The notes beneath the pieces were generated by a model. It was not told the origin of the DNA and did not search any database. It saw only the letters and a program-made list of their open reading frames with translations. This document shows, piece by piece, positions 7,911 to 20,652 of a stretch of 64,000 bases of DNA. Made by a program: the position numbers and the translations under genes. The DNA comes from Ramlibacter tataouinensis (GTDB lineage Bacteria > Pseudomonadota > Gammaproteobacteria > Burkholderiales > Burkholderiaceae_C), in assembly GCF_001580455.1 (NCBI RefSeq), contig NZ_CP010951.1:2232001-2296000 (forward strand), read 5' to 3'. Each line of letters starts with the position of its first letter. Position 1 is the first letter of the stretch.

Positions 7911-8276
7911 CCAAAAGCTCCTGAAAATAAAACCTGATCTCAGAAAGGCGGAGCTCGGGAAGGTGACGAGCGCTGCCTTTTTGAAATCGGGCTCGGCTCA
8001 GTCAACGGGCGGGACTGCGGGGTCGGCAGTGGCTGGGCGCGAGGGGTGTCTCGCTTCCCGCGGGTCGGCTGGGAGGCCAATTTTAGGGAAGCAGCCGGGG
8101 CCTCGGCTGTCGCCCAATCTGATTTTCATGCAGAACTTGCATGAGGTTATGCGAGCTTGAAGCGCGACCATTCGTGCCAGCGCCGGGCGTGACAAAAGGC
8201 ACGGCCGCGCGGCCTGCAAAGCTGCGCGGCGGAAGGGGAAAACGGGAAAAGCCGGGGGCGAACGCGCGACGCGCCG
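7911..8276. other. 366-base non-coding region upstream of pckG
   Basis: No supportable gene in this stretch; frames up to about 73 codons exist on the minus strand but have no ribosome site and no recognisable content. It contains the pckG promoter region and a perfect inverted repeat at 8128-8142. The segment 8110-8160 is AT-richer than its surroundings. Confidence 0.6.
8128..8142. promoter_or_regulatory. Inverted repeat ATGCA-GAACT-TGCAT upstream of pckG
   Basis: Perfect 5-base arms around a 5-base centre, in the AT-richer part of the pckG upstream region, about 220 bases before its start. It looks like a regulator dyad; which regulator binds is unknown. A related half site (TTATGCGAG) follows immediately. 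Confidence 0.35.
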
Positions 8277-8420
8277 TCAGGCCATGTAGACGGCGATGAA
8301 GGCCAGCAGGAACATCAGCACGCCGCCCATGACGGGCAGCACCACGGGCATCAGGTGCACCACGGACTCGACGCCGTCATGCGCCGGGGTCTGCTCAGTC
8401 GTCGTTGTGGGGGTGGCCAT
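8277..8420 (-). CDS. Small single-span membrane protein (47 aa)
   Basis: A 47-residue protein: a threonine-rich soluble start (MATPTTTTEQTPAHDGVES) followed by one hydrophobic helix (LMPVVLPVMGGVLMFLLAF) ending IAVYMA. Probably inserted in the inner membrane. AGGAA lies before the ATG at 8418-8420. It follows the thioesterase gene on the same strand after 64 bases. No family recognised. Confidence 0.6.
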   Translation of the reverse strand: MATPTTTTEQTPAHDGVESVVHLMPVVLPVMGGVLMFLLAFIAVYMA

Positions 8421-8484
8421 GTGTGTCAGTTCCTGCTTGGATGTCGAGCTGGCGGGAATTCTAGCCCAGGGCTGCTGGCCCACC

Positions 8485-8892
8485 CTAGAGCAGCGCGTAG
8501 GTCACGCTGGCGCGGCACACGCTCTTGCCGTCGGCGGCGCCGCGCAGGTCGATCTCGCCGAACGCCAGCGACTTGCCGGCGCGCAGCACCCGCGCCTGCA
8601 CCAGCGCATCCTGGTTGGACAGGGGCTTGAGGAAGCTGGTGTTCATCTGCACGGTGGTGCAGGGCCGGAACTCGCCGAAATGGTTGATCAGGGCCAGCAC
8701 CATGGCGGTGTCGGCGGCCGCCATCATGGCCTGGCCGCACAGCATGCCGCCCACTCGCGACAGCCGCTCGCCTTGCGGCAACCTCAGCGTCACGCCGTCG
8801 CCGTCGAAGCTTTCGACCGCCAGCCCCAGCTCCTGCACCCAGGGGGCGAAGTACTCGGGCAGCGCCCCCTGCAGTTTTTCCTTGTCCATCAT
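8485..8892 (-). CDS. PaaI-family hotdog thioesterase
   Basis: A 135-residue single-hotdog protein. The segment RVGGMLCGQAMMAAADTAMV is the catalytic helix region of PaaI/YbgC-like acyl-CoA thioesterases, and TTVQMNTSFLKPLSNQDALV the following strand. It probably hydrolyses an acyl-CoA in the cytoplasm; the substrate is unknown. The start codon overlaps the ilvA stop (ATGATGG, ATGA type), implying translational coupling with ilvA. Two consecutive ATGs (8890-8892, 8887-8889) are possible starts. Confidence 0.85.
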   Translation of the reverse strand: MMDKEKLQGALPEYFAPWVQELGLAVESFDGDGVTLRLPQGERLSRVGGMLCGQAMMAAADTAMVLALINHFGEFRPCTTVQMNTSFLKPLSNQDALVQARVLRAGKSLAFGEIDLRGAADGKSVCRASVTYALL

Positions 8893-10088
8893 TGCTCCCT
8901 CGCCTGGAATCCGCCGCGGTGCAGCGCCTCGAGCACCGACTGGATGTGGTCGCGCCCGCGCGTCTGCAGCACCAGCTCGATCTCCACATTCTGGGCCGCC
9001 AGCAGCGTGAACGCGCGCTGGTGGTGCACCTCGTCGATGTTGGCACCGGCCTCGCCGACGATGGCGGTGATGCGCGCCAACGAGCCCGGCACGTCGCGCG
9101 CGCTCACCAGCACCCGCGCCAGCCGGCCGGCCCGCACCATGCCGCGCTCGATGATCGCCGCCAGCAGCATGGGGTCGATGTTGCCGCCGCCCAGCACCAG
9201 GCCGACGGTGCGGCCGCGGAAGCGCCCGGGCTCCTTGAGCAGGGCCGCCAGTCCGGCGGCGCCGGCGCCCTCGACCAGCGTCTTCTCGATCTCCAGCAGC
9301 ATCACGATCGCCTGCTCGATGTCGCCCTCGTCCACCAGCAACAGGTCGTCGACATGGCGCTCGATCACCGCCCGCGTGATGTGCCCGGGCGTGCCGACGG
9401 CGATGCCTTCGGCGATGGTGCTGGCGCCCTGCGGCAGCGCCGCATGCTTGACCGCGTTGAACATGTTGGGAAAGCGCAGCGCCTGCACGCCCACCACCTC
9501 GATCGAGGGCTTGATCGCCTTGGCCGCCACCGCGATGCCCGAGATCAGGCCGCCGCCGCCGACCGCCACCACCAGCGTGTCCAGCTGCGGCACCGCCCGC
9601 AGCATCTCGATGCCCACCGTTCCCTGGCCGGCGACGATCGCCTCATCGTCATAGGGGTGCACGAAGGTGAGTTCCTGCGCCGCGGCCAGCTGCAAGGCAT
9701 GGCTGCGCGCCTCGTCCAGGGTGTCGCCGTGCAGCAGCACCTCGGCGCCGAAGCTGCGGGTGCGCTCCACCTTCACGCCCGGCGTGAAGCGCGGCATCAC
9801 GATCACGGCGCGCAGGCCGAGGCGCTGCGCATGGTAGGCCACGCCCTGGGCGTGGTTGCCGGCGCTCATCGCGATGACGCCGCGCCGCTTCTCCTCATCG
9901 CTCAGTTGCGCCAGCTTGTTGCAGGCGCCGCGCTCCTTGAAGGATGCAGTGAACTGCAGGTTCTCGAACTTCAGGAACACCTGCGCACCAGTGATGTGCG
10001 AGAGCGTGCGCGATTCCACGCAGGGCGTGTCCATCACCTGCCCGTGCAAGCGGGCGGCGGCGGCCTGGATGTCGGCGAGTTCGATCAT
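8889..10088 (-). CDS. ilvA: Threonine ammonia-lyase with C-terminal ACT domain
   Basis: A 399-residue PLP enzyme deaminating L-threonine (and serine) to 2-oxobutyrate, the first step toward isoleucine. FTASFKERGACN contains the PLP lysine (K51), and VGGGGLISGIA is the tetraglycine phosphate-binding loop. Residues about 325-399 form one ACT-like domain (RLARVLVSARDVPGSLARIT). This short architecture with a single ACT matches the TIGR01127-type threonine ammonia-lyase rather than the ~514-residue E. coli IlvA with two ACT-like modules. The start MIELADIQAAAARL at 10086-10088 fits homologues. The thioesterase gene overlaps its stop. Confidence 0.92.
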   Translation of the reverse strand: MIELADIQAAAARLHGQVMDTPCVESRTLSHITGAQVFLKFENLQFTASFKERGACNKLAQLSDEEKRRGVIAMSAGNHAQGVAYHAQRLGLRAVIVMPRFTPGVKVERTRSFGAEVLLHGDTLDEARSHALQLAAAQELTFVHPYDDEAIVAGQGTVGIEMLRAVPQLDTLVVAVGGGGLISGIAVAAKAIKPSIEVVGVQALRFPNMFNAVKHAALPQGASTIAEGIAVGTPGHITRAVIERHVDDLLLVDEGDIEQAIVMLLEIEKTLVEGAGAAGLAALLKEPGRFRGRTVGLVLGGGNIDPMLLAAIIERGMVRAGRLARVLVSARDVPGSLARITAIVGEAGANIDEVHHQRAFTLLAAQNVEIELVLQTRGRDHIQSVLEALHRGGFQAREQ

Positions 10089-10209
10089 GTCAGGGGCGAT
10101 TGTCCACGGCAAACGAGCAGCCCCGCGCAGGGGCTTTGGCAGCGGCTTCCATTTAGGATGGACCCGCGTTATTGTCGGACACCCCCCAACGGGGCCTGGA
10201 GGCCTGGCC

Positions 10210-12510
10210 ATGGTCAAGCGCGCGGCGGATGTGCAGCTGCTTCCCTCACCGGGATTGAAGGACGCGCCGGTGCTGGACCTGATGTGCTCACACTTCGTCC
10301 TGACGCTGGCCGCCAAGCAGGGCGGCAAGTTCAACGTGCGGCGGGACCTGAACGGGCTGCTCTCACTGGCCGGCCGCCACCTCGTGTGGCCGGCGCCGGC
10401 CCTGGTGCGGCTGCGCGAGTTCCTGGCGCGGCGCTGCAAGGACAACGAGTTCTGGCGCGGCCACGAAGAGCTGCCCACCCGCGAGTTCCTGGCGCGCCAC
10501 GGCCTGTGGCGCGGGCCCTACGAGGAGGGCACGCTGTTCTTCTACCTCGACGAGTACGCCAAGGACCAGCCCAAGGACCTGTTGTCGGTGCTGGCGGTCA
10601 CCGGCGACTGGCTCTCGCACGCCCTGAAGAAGCAGTCCACCCTGGTCGAAAAGAACATCGATGCGCTGTCCGGGCTGCTGCAGCTGAACAATGCAGAGCG
10701 GGCGCTGCTGCTGTACGGCACGCTGGCGCGCTACCAGCGCGACTTGCGCAGCCTGCTGGTCGAGTTCAAGGTCAACAATGCGCCGGAAGCCTATGCCGCC
10801 ATTGCCGAGATCGCCGGCGTGAACGCCAGCGACGTGGGCGAGGCGCTGCGCAACGGCTCGCGCCTGGAGCGCATCGGGCTGGTGGAGAACCTGATCTCCG
10901 AGCACAACATCACCGACCTGGCCGACCTGATGAAGGTCAGCGAGAAGCTGCCGCCGGTGCTGATGCGCGAGTACCGCGACCAGAGCGAGCTGATGGCGGT
11001 GTTCACGCGGCCCTCGGCCAAGAGCGAGCTCAGGCTGTCGGACTTCAGCTTCGTGGCCGAGGACGCGCAGGTGATGTCGGCGCTGCTGCGCAATGCGGTG
11101 GCGCGCAAGGAGCCGGGCGTGAACGTGCTGCTGTACGGGCCGCCCGGCACCGGCAAGACCGAGCTGGCCAAGGTGGTGGCGCAGTCGGCCGGCCTGGACC
11201 TGTTCGAAGTCGAATACGCCGACCGCGACGGCAATTCGCTGTCCGGCCGCGACCGCTACCGCTCGCTGCAGATCGCGCAGGTGTTCCTCAAGGGCAGCGC
11301 GCAGGCGGCGCTGCTGTTCGACGAGGTGGAAGACGTGTTTCCGCCGATCTCCAGCGAGGCGGCGCAGTTGATGGCGCGCGCCGACCAGGTGGTGGCACCG
11401 GCCGGCGCCAGCGTCAACGGCAAGGCCTGGGTGAACCAGATTCTGGAGTCCAACACCGTGCCGACGATCTGGGTCACCAACCGCATCGAGCAGATCGACC
11501 CGGCGTTCCGGCGGCGCTTCGCCTACCACCTGGAACTGAAGTCGCCGCCGCCCGGCGCGCGCGAGGCGCTGGTGCGCAAGACGCTGGAGGGCGCGGTGGT
11601 GTCGGACGCCTTCGTGGCCAAGCTCACCGAGCGGCGGGGGCTGACGCCGGCGCAGATCCGCACCGCGGTGCGCTTCGCCGGCCTGGCCGGCTTCGAGGGC
11701 GCGACCATGGAAAGCCTGATCGAACGGCAGCTGCGCAACTCGGACCAGGCACTGGGCAGCCGCGACCCGGGCGGGGCGATGCGCCACAGCGTCACCCGCT
11801 ACGACCTGGAGATGCTGAACATCGAATCGCGCTTCGAGGTGCCGCGCATCATCGCGGCGCTGAAGGCGCGCGGCCACGGCACGCTGTGCTTCCACGGCGC
11901 GCCCGGCACCGGCAAGACGGCGCTGGCCGAGCACCTCGCCCAAAGCCTGGAAATGCCGCTGCTGGTCAAGCAGGCCAGCGACCTCATGAGCAAGTTCGTG
12001 GGTGAGACCGAGCAGAACATGGCGGCGATGTTCCGCGAGGGCGAAAGCGAGAAGGCGATCCTGCTGCTCGACGAGGCCGACAGCTTCCTGCAGGACCGCC
12101 GCGGCGCGCAGCGCACCTACGAGGTGACTGAAGTCAACGAGATGCTGCAGGGCATGGAGCGCTTCCGCGGCATCTTCGTGTGCACCACCAACCTGATGGA
12201 CCGCATCGACCAGGCGGCGCTGCGGCGCTTCACTTTCAAGATCCGCTTCAAGCCGCTCACGCCGGCGCAGCGCGAGCGCATGTTCGTCACCGAAGCCCTG
12301 GGCGGCGAGGCGGCGCAGCTGGATGCCGGGGCCCGCACGCGGCTGGCGCAGCTGGATCAGCTGTGCCTCGGCGACTTCGCGGCGGTCAAGCGCCAGGTCG
12401 ATATCCTGGCGACGCAGTTCAGCGCCGAGGAATTCCTCGGCCAACTCGAGGCGGAGCACCGCATCAAGCCCGAAGTCCGTGAGGCGCGGCGCATCGGCTT
12501 CATGCCCTAG
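10210..12510 (+). CDS. Double AAA+ ATPase of unknown function
   Basis: A 766-residue protein with two AAA+ modules. After a ~290-residue helical N-terminal region come a first Walker A (GPPGTGKTELAK, about residues 310-320) with Walker B LLFDEVEDVF and an arginine-finger-like FRRRFAY, and a second Walker A (GAPGTGKTALAE, about 562-572) with Walker B ILLLDEADSF and ALRRFTFK. This is the layout of CDC48/FtsH-like remodelling ATPases, but no protease, zinc-finger or membrane domain is present. It probably remodels a protein substrate in the cytoplasm; the target is unknown. GGAGG (10198-10202) precedes the ATG at 10210. It is divergent from ilvA and stands alone. Confidence 0.85.
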   Translation: MVKRAADVQLLPSPGLKDAPVLDLMCSHFVLTLAAKQGGKFNVRRDLNGLLSLAGRHLVWPAPALVRLREFLARRCKDNEFWRGHEELPTREFLARHGLWRGPYEEGTLFFYLDEYAKDQPKDLLSVLAVTGDWLSHALKKQSTLVEKNIDALSGLLQLNNAERALLLYGTLARYQRDLRSLLVEFKVNNAPEAYAAIAEIAGVNASDVGEALRNGSRLERIGLVENLISEHNITDLADLMKVSEKLPPVLMREYRDQSELMAVFTRPSAKSELRLSDFSFVAEDAQVMSALLRNAVARKEPGVNVLLYGPPGTGKTELAKVVAQSAGLDLFEVEYADRDGNSLSGRDRYRSLQIAQVFLKGSAQAALLFDEVEDVFPPISSEAAQLMARADQVVAPAGASVNGKAWVNQILESNTVPTIWVTNRIEQIDPAFRRRFAYHLELKSPPPGAREALVRKTLEGAVVSDAFVAKLTERRGLTPAQIRTAVRFAGLAGFEGATMESLIERQLRNSDQALGSRDPGGAMRHSVTRYDLEMLNIESRFEVPRIIAALKARGHGTLCFHGAPGTGKTALAEHLAQSLEMPLLVKQASDLMSKFVGETEQNMAAMFREGESEKAILLLDEADSFLQDRRGAQRTYEVTEVNEMLQGMERFRGIFVCTTNLMDRIDQAALRRFTFKIRFKPLTPAQRERMFVTEALGGEAAQLDAGARTRLAQLDQLCLGDFAAVKRQVDILATQFSAEEFLGQLEAEHRIKPEVREARRIGFMP

Positions 12511-12517
12511 TGGCCAA

Positions 12518-12748
12518 CTAGTTCTGGGACTGGGCAGGGCCGCCCCGGTTGCTGAGGCGATCGTTCAATTGCCGCACCAGCCGGCTGCCGGTGCGCTCGC
12601 ACAGGAAGGGAAAGATCGCGTGCGCCAGGCACGCCAGTGTCGCCAGCGCGAGCACGCCCGCGAACGACAGCGCCATGCCCATGTGCTGCCAGTAGCTTTC
12701 GCCGACATTGCTTGGGTGGCGCGTGAACGCCTGCGTGATCGTGTTCAT
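12518..12748 (-). CDS. DUF6356-type small membrane protein
   Basis: A 76-residue protein: MNTITQAFTRHPSNVGESYW, then one long hydrophobic helix (ALSFAGVLALATLACLAHAI), then FPFLCERTGSRLVRQLNDRL. The HPxxVGESYxxH opening and the PFLxERTxSR block are what I recall of the DUF6356 family of Proteobacteria. The function is unknown; it is predicted to sit in the inner membrane. It converges with the AAA+ gene, 7 bases apart, and is divergent from the Lrp-type regulator. Confidence 0.75.
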   Translation of the reverse strand: MNTITQAFTRHPSNVGESYWQHMGMALSFAGVLALATLACLAHAIFPFLCERTGSRLVRQLNDRLSNRGGPAQSQN

Positions 12749-12822
12749 GGCGACCAAGTCTAGGGGGCGGGCCGCGCAAACGGGTTGCAAATCACTGGCG
12801 CAAAACAGCCGCTGAGTAGAAA

Positions 12823-13280
12823 ATGCTTCCCATGGACAAGAAAGACAGGGAAATTCTTTCTATTCTCCAGCGCGATGGCACAACGCCGCTCGCCGTGCTC
12901 GCCAAAGCCGTGCACCTGTCGCCCACGCCGTGCTGGCGCCGGGTGCAGAAGCTGCAGGAGAGCGGCGTGATCCGCGGCCAGGTCGTGCTGTGCGACCCGG
13001 CTCGGCTGAACCTGCCGGTCACCGTGTTCGTCGCCATCCGCGCCAGCCAGCACAGCGATGCCTGGACCAAGCGCTTCGTGCAGGGCACGCGCGACATTCC
13101 CGAGATCGTGGAGATCTACCGCATGAGCGGGGACGTCGACTACCTGCTCAAGGTGGTGGCGCCCGACATCGCGGGCTACGACGCCGTCTACAAGCGCCTG
13201 ATCCGCGCGGTGGAACTGCAGGACGTCAGCTCGAGCTTCGCGATGGAGGTGCTCAAGTCCACCACCGCTTTGCCGCTGGA

Positions 13281-13293
<13 letters not shown>
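12823..13293 (+). CDS. Lrp/AsnC-family transcriptional regulator
   Basis: A 156-residue leucine-responsive-type regulator: an N-terminal helix-turn-helix (about residues 8-60; LAKAVHLSPTPCWRRVQKLQ is the recognition region) and a C-terminal RAM/ACT-like ligand domain (YRMSGDVDYLLKVVAPDI). It binds DNA as a multimer and senses an amino acid, not identifiable from sequence. Starts at 12823 and 12832 (MDKKDREIL) are both possible; the second matches homologues better. It converges with recQ, overlapping its 3' end by 13 bases. Confidence 0.9.
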
Positions 13294-15206
<1,913 letters not shown>

Positions 15207-15247
15207 AGGGCGCGTATTTTCCCGACAATTCCTACAATCAACGCACC

Positions 15248-16294
15248 ATGAGACAAATCGCCTACACCCGCGGCCAGGCCCTGCCCGCCATCCTCGAGCA
15301 ACGCATCGCGATCCTCGACGGCGCCATGGGCACCATGCTGCAGCGGTTCCGCCTCACGGAAGCCGACTACCGCGGCGAGCGCTTCAAGGACCACCCCAAG
15401 GACCTGCGCAACAACGGCGACCTGCTGTCGCTCACCAAGCCGGAGGTGGTACGCGACATCCACGAGGCCTACCTGGCCGCCGGCGTCGACATCATCGAGA
15501 CCAACACCTTCGGCGCCACCCGCATCGCGCAGGACGACTACGGCCTGGGCGAACTGGCGCTGGAGATGAACCGTGAGTCGGCCAGGCTGGCGCGCGCCGC
15601 GGCCGACAAGTTCTCCACCACCGACAAGCCGCGCTTCGTCGCCGGTGCGCTCGGCCCGACGCCGCGCACCGCCAGCATCAGCCCCGACGTGAACGACCCC
15701 GGCGCGCGCAACGTCGACTTCGAGCAGCTGCGCCAGTCGTACTACGAGCAGGTGCAGGGGCTGACCGAAGGCGGCGCCGACCTGCTGCTGGTGGAAACCA
15801 TCTTCGACACGCTCAACGCCAAGGCAGCGCTGTTCGCCATCGACGAGTACTTCGAGCACTCGGGCGAGCGCCTGCCGGTGATCATCAGCGGCACCGTGAC
15901 CGATGCCTCCGGGCGCATCCTCAGCGGCCAGACCGTCACCGCCTTCTGGTACAGCGTGCGCCATGCCCGCCCGCTGGCGGTCGGCCTGAACTGCGCGCTC
16001 GGCGCCGCCCTGATGCGCCCCTACATCCAGGAACTGGCGCGCGTCGCCCCCGACACGTTCATCAGCTGCTACCCCAACGCCGGCCTGCCCAACCCGATGA
16101 GCGAGACCGGCTTCGACGAGACGCCCGAGGTCACGGCGCGCCTGCTGCGCGAGTTCGCGGCCGAGGGGCTGGTGAACATCGTCGGCGGCTGCTGTGGCAC
16201 CACGCCGGACCACATCGCGGCGATCCGCGAGGCGGTGCAGCCGCTGGCGGCGCGCGGCCTCAAGCGCGAGTATTTCTACAAGGAAGCGGCCTAA
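15248..16294 (+). CDS. metH1: Methionine synthase, homocysteine-binding module (split MetH, part 1)
   Basis: A 348-residue protein equal to the N-terminal homocysteine S-methyltransferase domain of cobalamin-dependent MetH. Zinc ligands are visible in GLNCALGA and in the paired cysteines GGCCGTTPDHI. It activates homocysteine as a thiolate and works with the other half encoded by metH2 (17398-20118), which carries the folate, cobalamin and reactivation modules. I start at MRQIAYTRGQ (15248); an ATG at 15197 would overlap divergent recQ. It ends at a strong terminator (16407-16443), so metH1 and metH2 are separate transcripts. Confidence 0.93.
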   Translation: MRQIAYTRGQALPAILEQRIAILDGAMGTMLQRFRLTEADYRGERFKDHPKDLRNNGDLLSLTKPEVVRDIHEAYLAAGVDIIETNTFGATRIAQDDYGLGELALEMNRESARLARAAADKFSTTDKPRFVAGALGPTPRTASISPDVNDPGARNVDFEQLRQSYYEQVQGLTEGGADLLLVETIFDTLNAKAALFAIDEYFEHSGERLPVIISGTVTDASGRILSGQTVTAFWYSVRHARPLAVGLNCALGAALMRPYIQELARVAPDTFISCYPNAGLPNPMSETGFDETPEVTARLLREFAAEGLVNIVGGCCGTTPDHIAAIREAVQPLAARGLKREYFYKEAA

Positions 16295-16406
16295 AGCCTG
16301 AACCGGCCCGGGCGCCGAGCCGGCGCAGGCACGGGAAGTGCTTGGACCCTGCTGACATCTCCTCGGTTGGGCGTTGTTCGCAAGTTTCTTCCGCCCGACC
16401 CCTCGC

Positions 16407-16443
16407 ATCCCCCGGAGCGCGGCCGTTCCGGGGGATTTTTTTG
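16407..16443 (+). terminator. Intrinsic terminator after metH1
   Basis: A perfect 10-bp stem, ATCCCCCGGA (16407-16416) with TCCGGGGGAT (16427-16436), followed by seven T. It lies 113 bases after metH1 and just before the convergent creatininase-family gene. Confidence 0.92.
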
Positions 16444-16462
16444 CGTCATTGGCCGCCGGGCC

Positions 16463-17212
16463 TCAAGCCTCGGCGACGAATTCCTTGAACTGACCGGCGA
16501 TGGACCGGGCGGCGGCCTCCAGCAGCCGCTGACCGTGCTCCGGCCGGGCCAGCGACGGATCGGAGCCGATCCGGCCGTCCGGGAAGCGGCGCCTGAAATC
16601 GCGGGCGTCGTGGAAACCGCCGCCGGGCGCGACCTGCGGCGACATGCTGACGTGCTTGATGGCCTCGGGATAGGCGTACTGGGTCAAGGAGACTTCGGAT
16701 GGCGTGGCGTGCGATCCCTCCACGCCGGGGAACAGCTCCTTGGACAGGCGGCCGACCGCTTCGTTCTCCCACCAGTTCGCCAGGGCGCAGCGCAAGTCCG
16801 GCGCGTTCCCGCCCCTGCAGGCGCGGTTCTCCGCATGGACCTCGTAAAACGCCGCGCGGATGCTGGGGATGTTGCCGCCGTGCCCGTTGATGAAGAAGAA
16901 GCGCTCGAACCCGTGCTCGGCCAGGGACATGACGCAGTCGCGGATCACCGCGATCAGCGTCGAGGGCCGCAGCGTCATGGAGCCGGCAAACTCCATGTGG
17001 TGCACAGCCATGCCGACCGCGATGGTCGGCGCGACCATCGCGCCGTCGGCGGCGCCGATCGCCTTCGCGATCACCTCCGCGCAAATGGCGTCGGTGCCGA
17101 TGAGGCCATTGGGCCCGTGCTGCTCGGTCGAGCCGATCGGCATGAGGATGGCCTTCGGGCCTTTGTGGAGATAGGCCTCGACTTCGGCCCAGGTACACAG
17201 CTGCAGTTGCAC
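16463..17212 (-). CDS. Creatininase-family metal-dependent amidohydrolase
   Basis: A 249-residue protein of the creatininase / MftE superfamily. Motifs: PIGSTEQHGPNGLIGTDAI (metal-binding E and H), FFFINGHGGNIPSIRAAF, and GVEGSHATPSEVS. The family hydrolyses cyclic amides such as creatinine or removes peptide C-termini; the substrate here is unknown. It lies between the two halves of methionine synthase on the opposite strand. GTG start at 17210-17212, preceded by GAAGGA; upstream ATGs lie in sequence that shows no similarity to the family. Confidence 0.85.
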   Translation of the reverse strand: MQLQLCTWAEVEAYLHKGPKAILMPIGSTEQHGPNGLIGTDAICAEVIAKAIGAADGAMVAPTIAVGMAVHHMEFAGSMTLRPSTLIAVIRDCVMSLAEHGFERFFFINGHGGNIPSIRAAFYEVHAENRACRGGNAPDLRCALANWWENEAVGRLSKELFPGVEGSHATPSEVSLTQYAYPEAIKHVSMSPQVAPGGGFHDARDFRRRFPDGRIGSDPSLARPEHGQRLLEAAARSIAGQFKEFVAEA

Positions 17213-17308
17213 GGTGTCGGTCCTTCGGCGTTCCGTTCGATGCCCGGGATGATAGGCATGCCGGCCGTTCGCCGAGCTCAACGGGGAGCAGCGATTAGAA
17301 TCGGCCTT

Positions 17309-17380
17309 CCTCAAGGAGCGCTGCAGCGACCGGGCATGAGGCCCGGCGTCAGGCTTGAGATTTCCAACCGCGCTCACCTG
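17309..17380 (+). promoter_or_regulatory. S-adenosylhomocysteine (SAH) riboswitch
   Basis: The conserved core is readable directly. P1 is CTCAAG (17310-17315) with CTTGAG (17354-17359). The signature GGAGCGCTGCAGCGACC follows, then a hairpin CCGGGC/GCCCGG (17330-17346). A pseudoknot forms between GAGCGC (17316-17321) and GCGCTC (17370-17375). SAH riboswitches activate SAH-recycling and methionine-cycle genes; metH2 starts 18 bases later. CTCACCT (17373-17379) can alternatively pair with AGGTGAG (17389-17395), the metH2 ribosome site. SAH binding would hold CTCACCT in the pseudoknot and free translation. That switch mechanism is inference. Confidence 0.92.
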
Positions 17381-17397
17381 CACGTATGAGGTGAGAG

Positions 17398-20118
<2,721 letters not shown>

Positions 20119-20190
20119 GGGGCTCCGGCAATGGCTGGGCTTGGCGCTAGGCTATGGCGCTGAACTCAGCTGTATGAAGGGAAGCCCATC

Positions 20191-20631
20191 ATGAAGAAAC
20201 TCGCCATCGCCCTCCTGGCCGTCGCTGCCGCTGCCGCAGCCAGCGCACAAGGCAACCCGCACGGCGTGCCTCCCGGGATCGCGAAGAAGCTGGCGTCCTG
20301 CCAGGATTGCGGCACGGTGCAGGACGTGCATCCGGAACGCCGCAAAGGCGAAGGCGGCGCCGTCGGCATCGTGGGCGGCGCCGTGGTCGGCGGCCTGCTC
20401 GGCAACCAGGTCGGCAAGGGCAACGGCAAGACGCTGGCCACCGCCGCCGGCGCGGTCGCGGGCGGCTATGCGGGCAACGAAGTGCAGAAGGCTGCGACCA
20501 GCAAGGACGTGTGGGTGACCAAGGTCAAGATGAAGGACGGCACGGTGCGCAATTTCGAGCAGGAAGCCAAGCCGGCATGGAAGGCGGGCACCGTGGTCAA
20601 GTTCACCAGCAAGGGGCTGGTCCAGATCTGA
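20191..20631 (+). CDS. Glycine-zipper 2TM-domain envelope protein
   Basis: A 146-residue exported protein. The N-terminus MKKLAIALLAVAAAAAASAQ is a clear signal peptide. The middle, GAVGIVGGAVVGGLLGNQVG ... GAVAGGYAGNEVQ, is a glycine-zipper membrane-spanning segment as in SlyB/PcP-type outer-membrane proteins, though there is no lipobox cysteine. The C-terminal part (VTKVKMKDGTVRNFEQEAKP) is a small beta domain seen in many such proteins. It probably supports envelope integrity. It stands alone and converges with the MFS gene. Confidence 0.8.
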   Translation: MKKLAIALLAVAAAAAASAQGNPHGVPPGIAKKLASCQDCGTVQDVHPERRKGEGGAVGIVGGAVVGGLLGNQVGKGNGKTLATAAGAVAGGYAGNEVQKAATSKDVWVTKVKMKDGTVRNFEQEAKPAWKAGTVVKFTSKGLVQI

Positions 20632-20652
20632 CCGGCGCCCGCCGGGGCGAGG

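Noticed and set aside
7998..8219. A 73-codon minus-strand frame upstream of pckG
   Set aside because: No ribosome site, no recognisable features, and placed in a likely promoter region.
8892..12005. A 1037-codon open frame on the plus strand across ilvA and the AAA+ gene
   Set aside because: Low-complexity Arg/Ala/Gly/His translation, antisense to ilvA and out of frame with the AAA+ gene; both real genes have full family motifs. It is a product of high GC content.
20632..20652. CCGGCG/CGCCGG hairpin between the glycine-zipper gene and the MFS gene
   Set aside because: Short GC stem without a T-run; such stems are expected by chance at this base composition.
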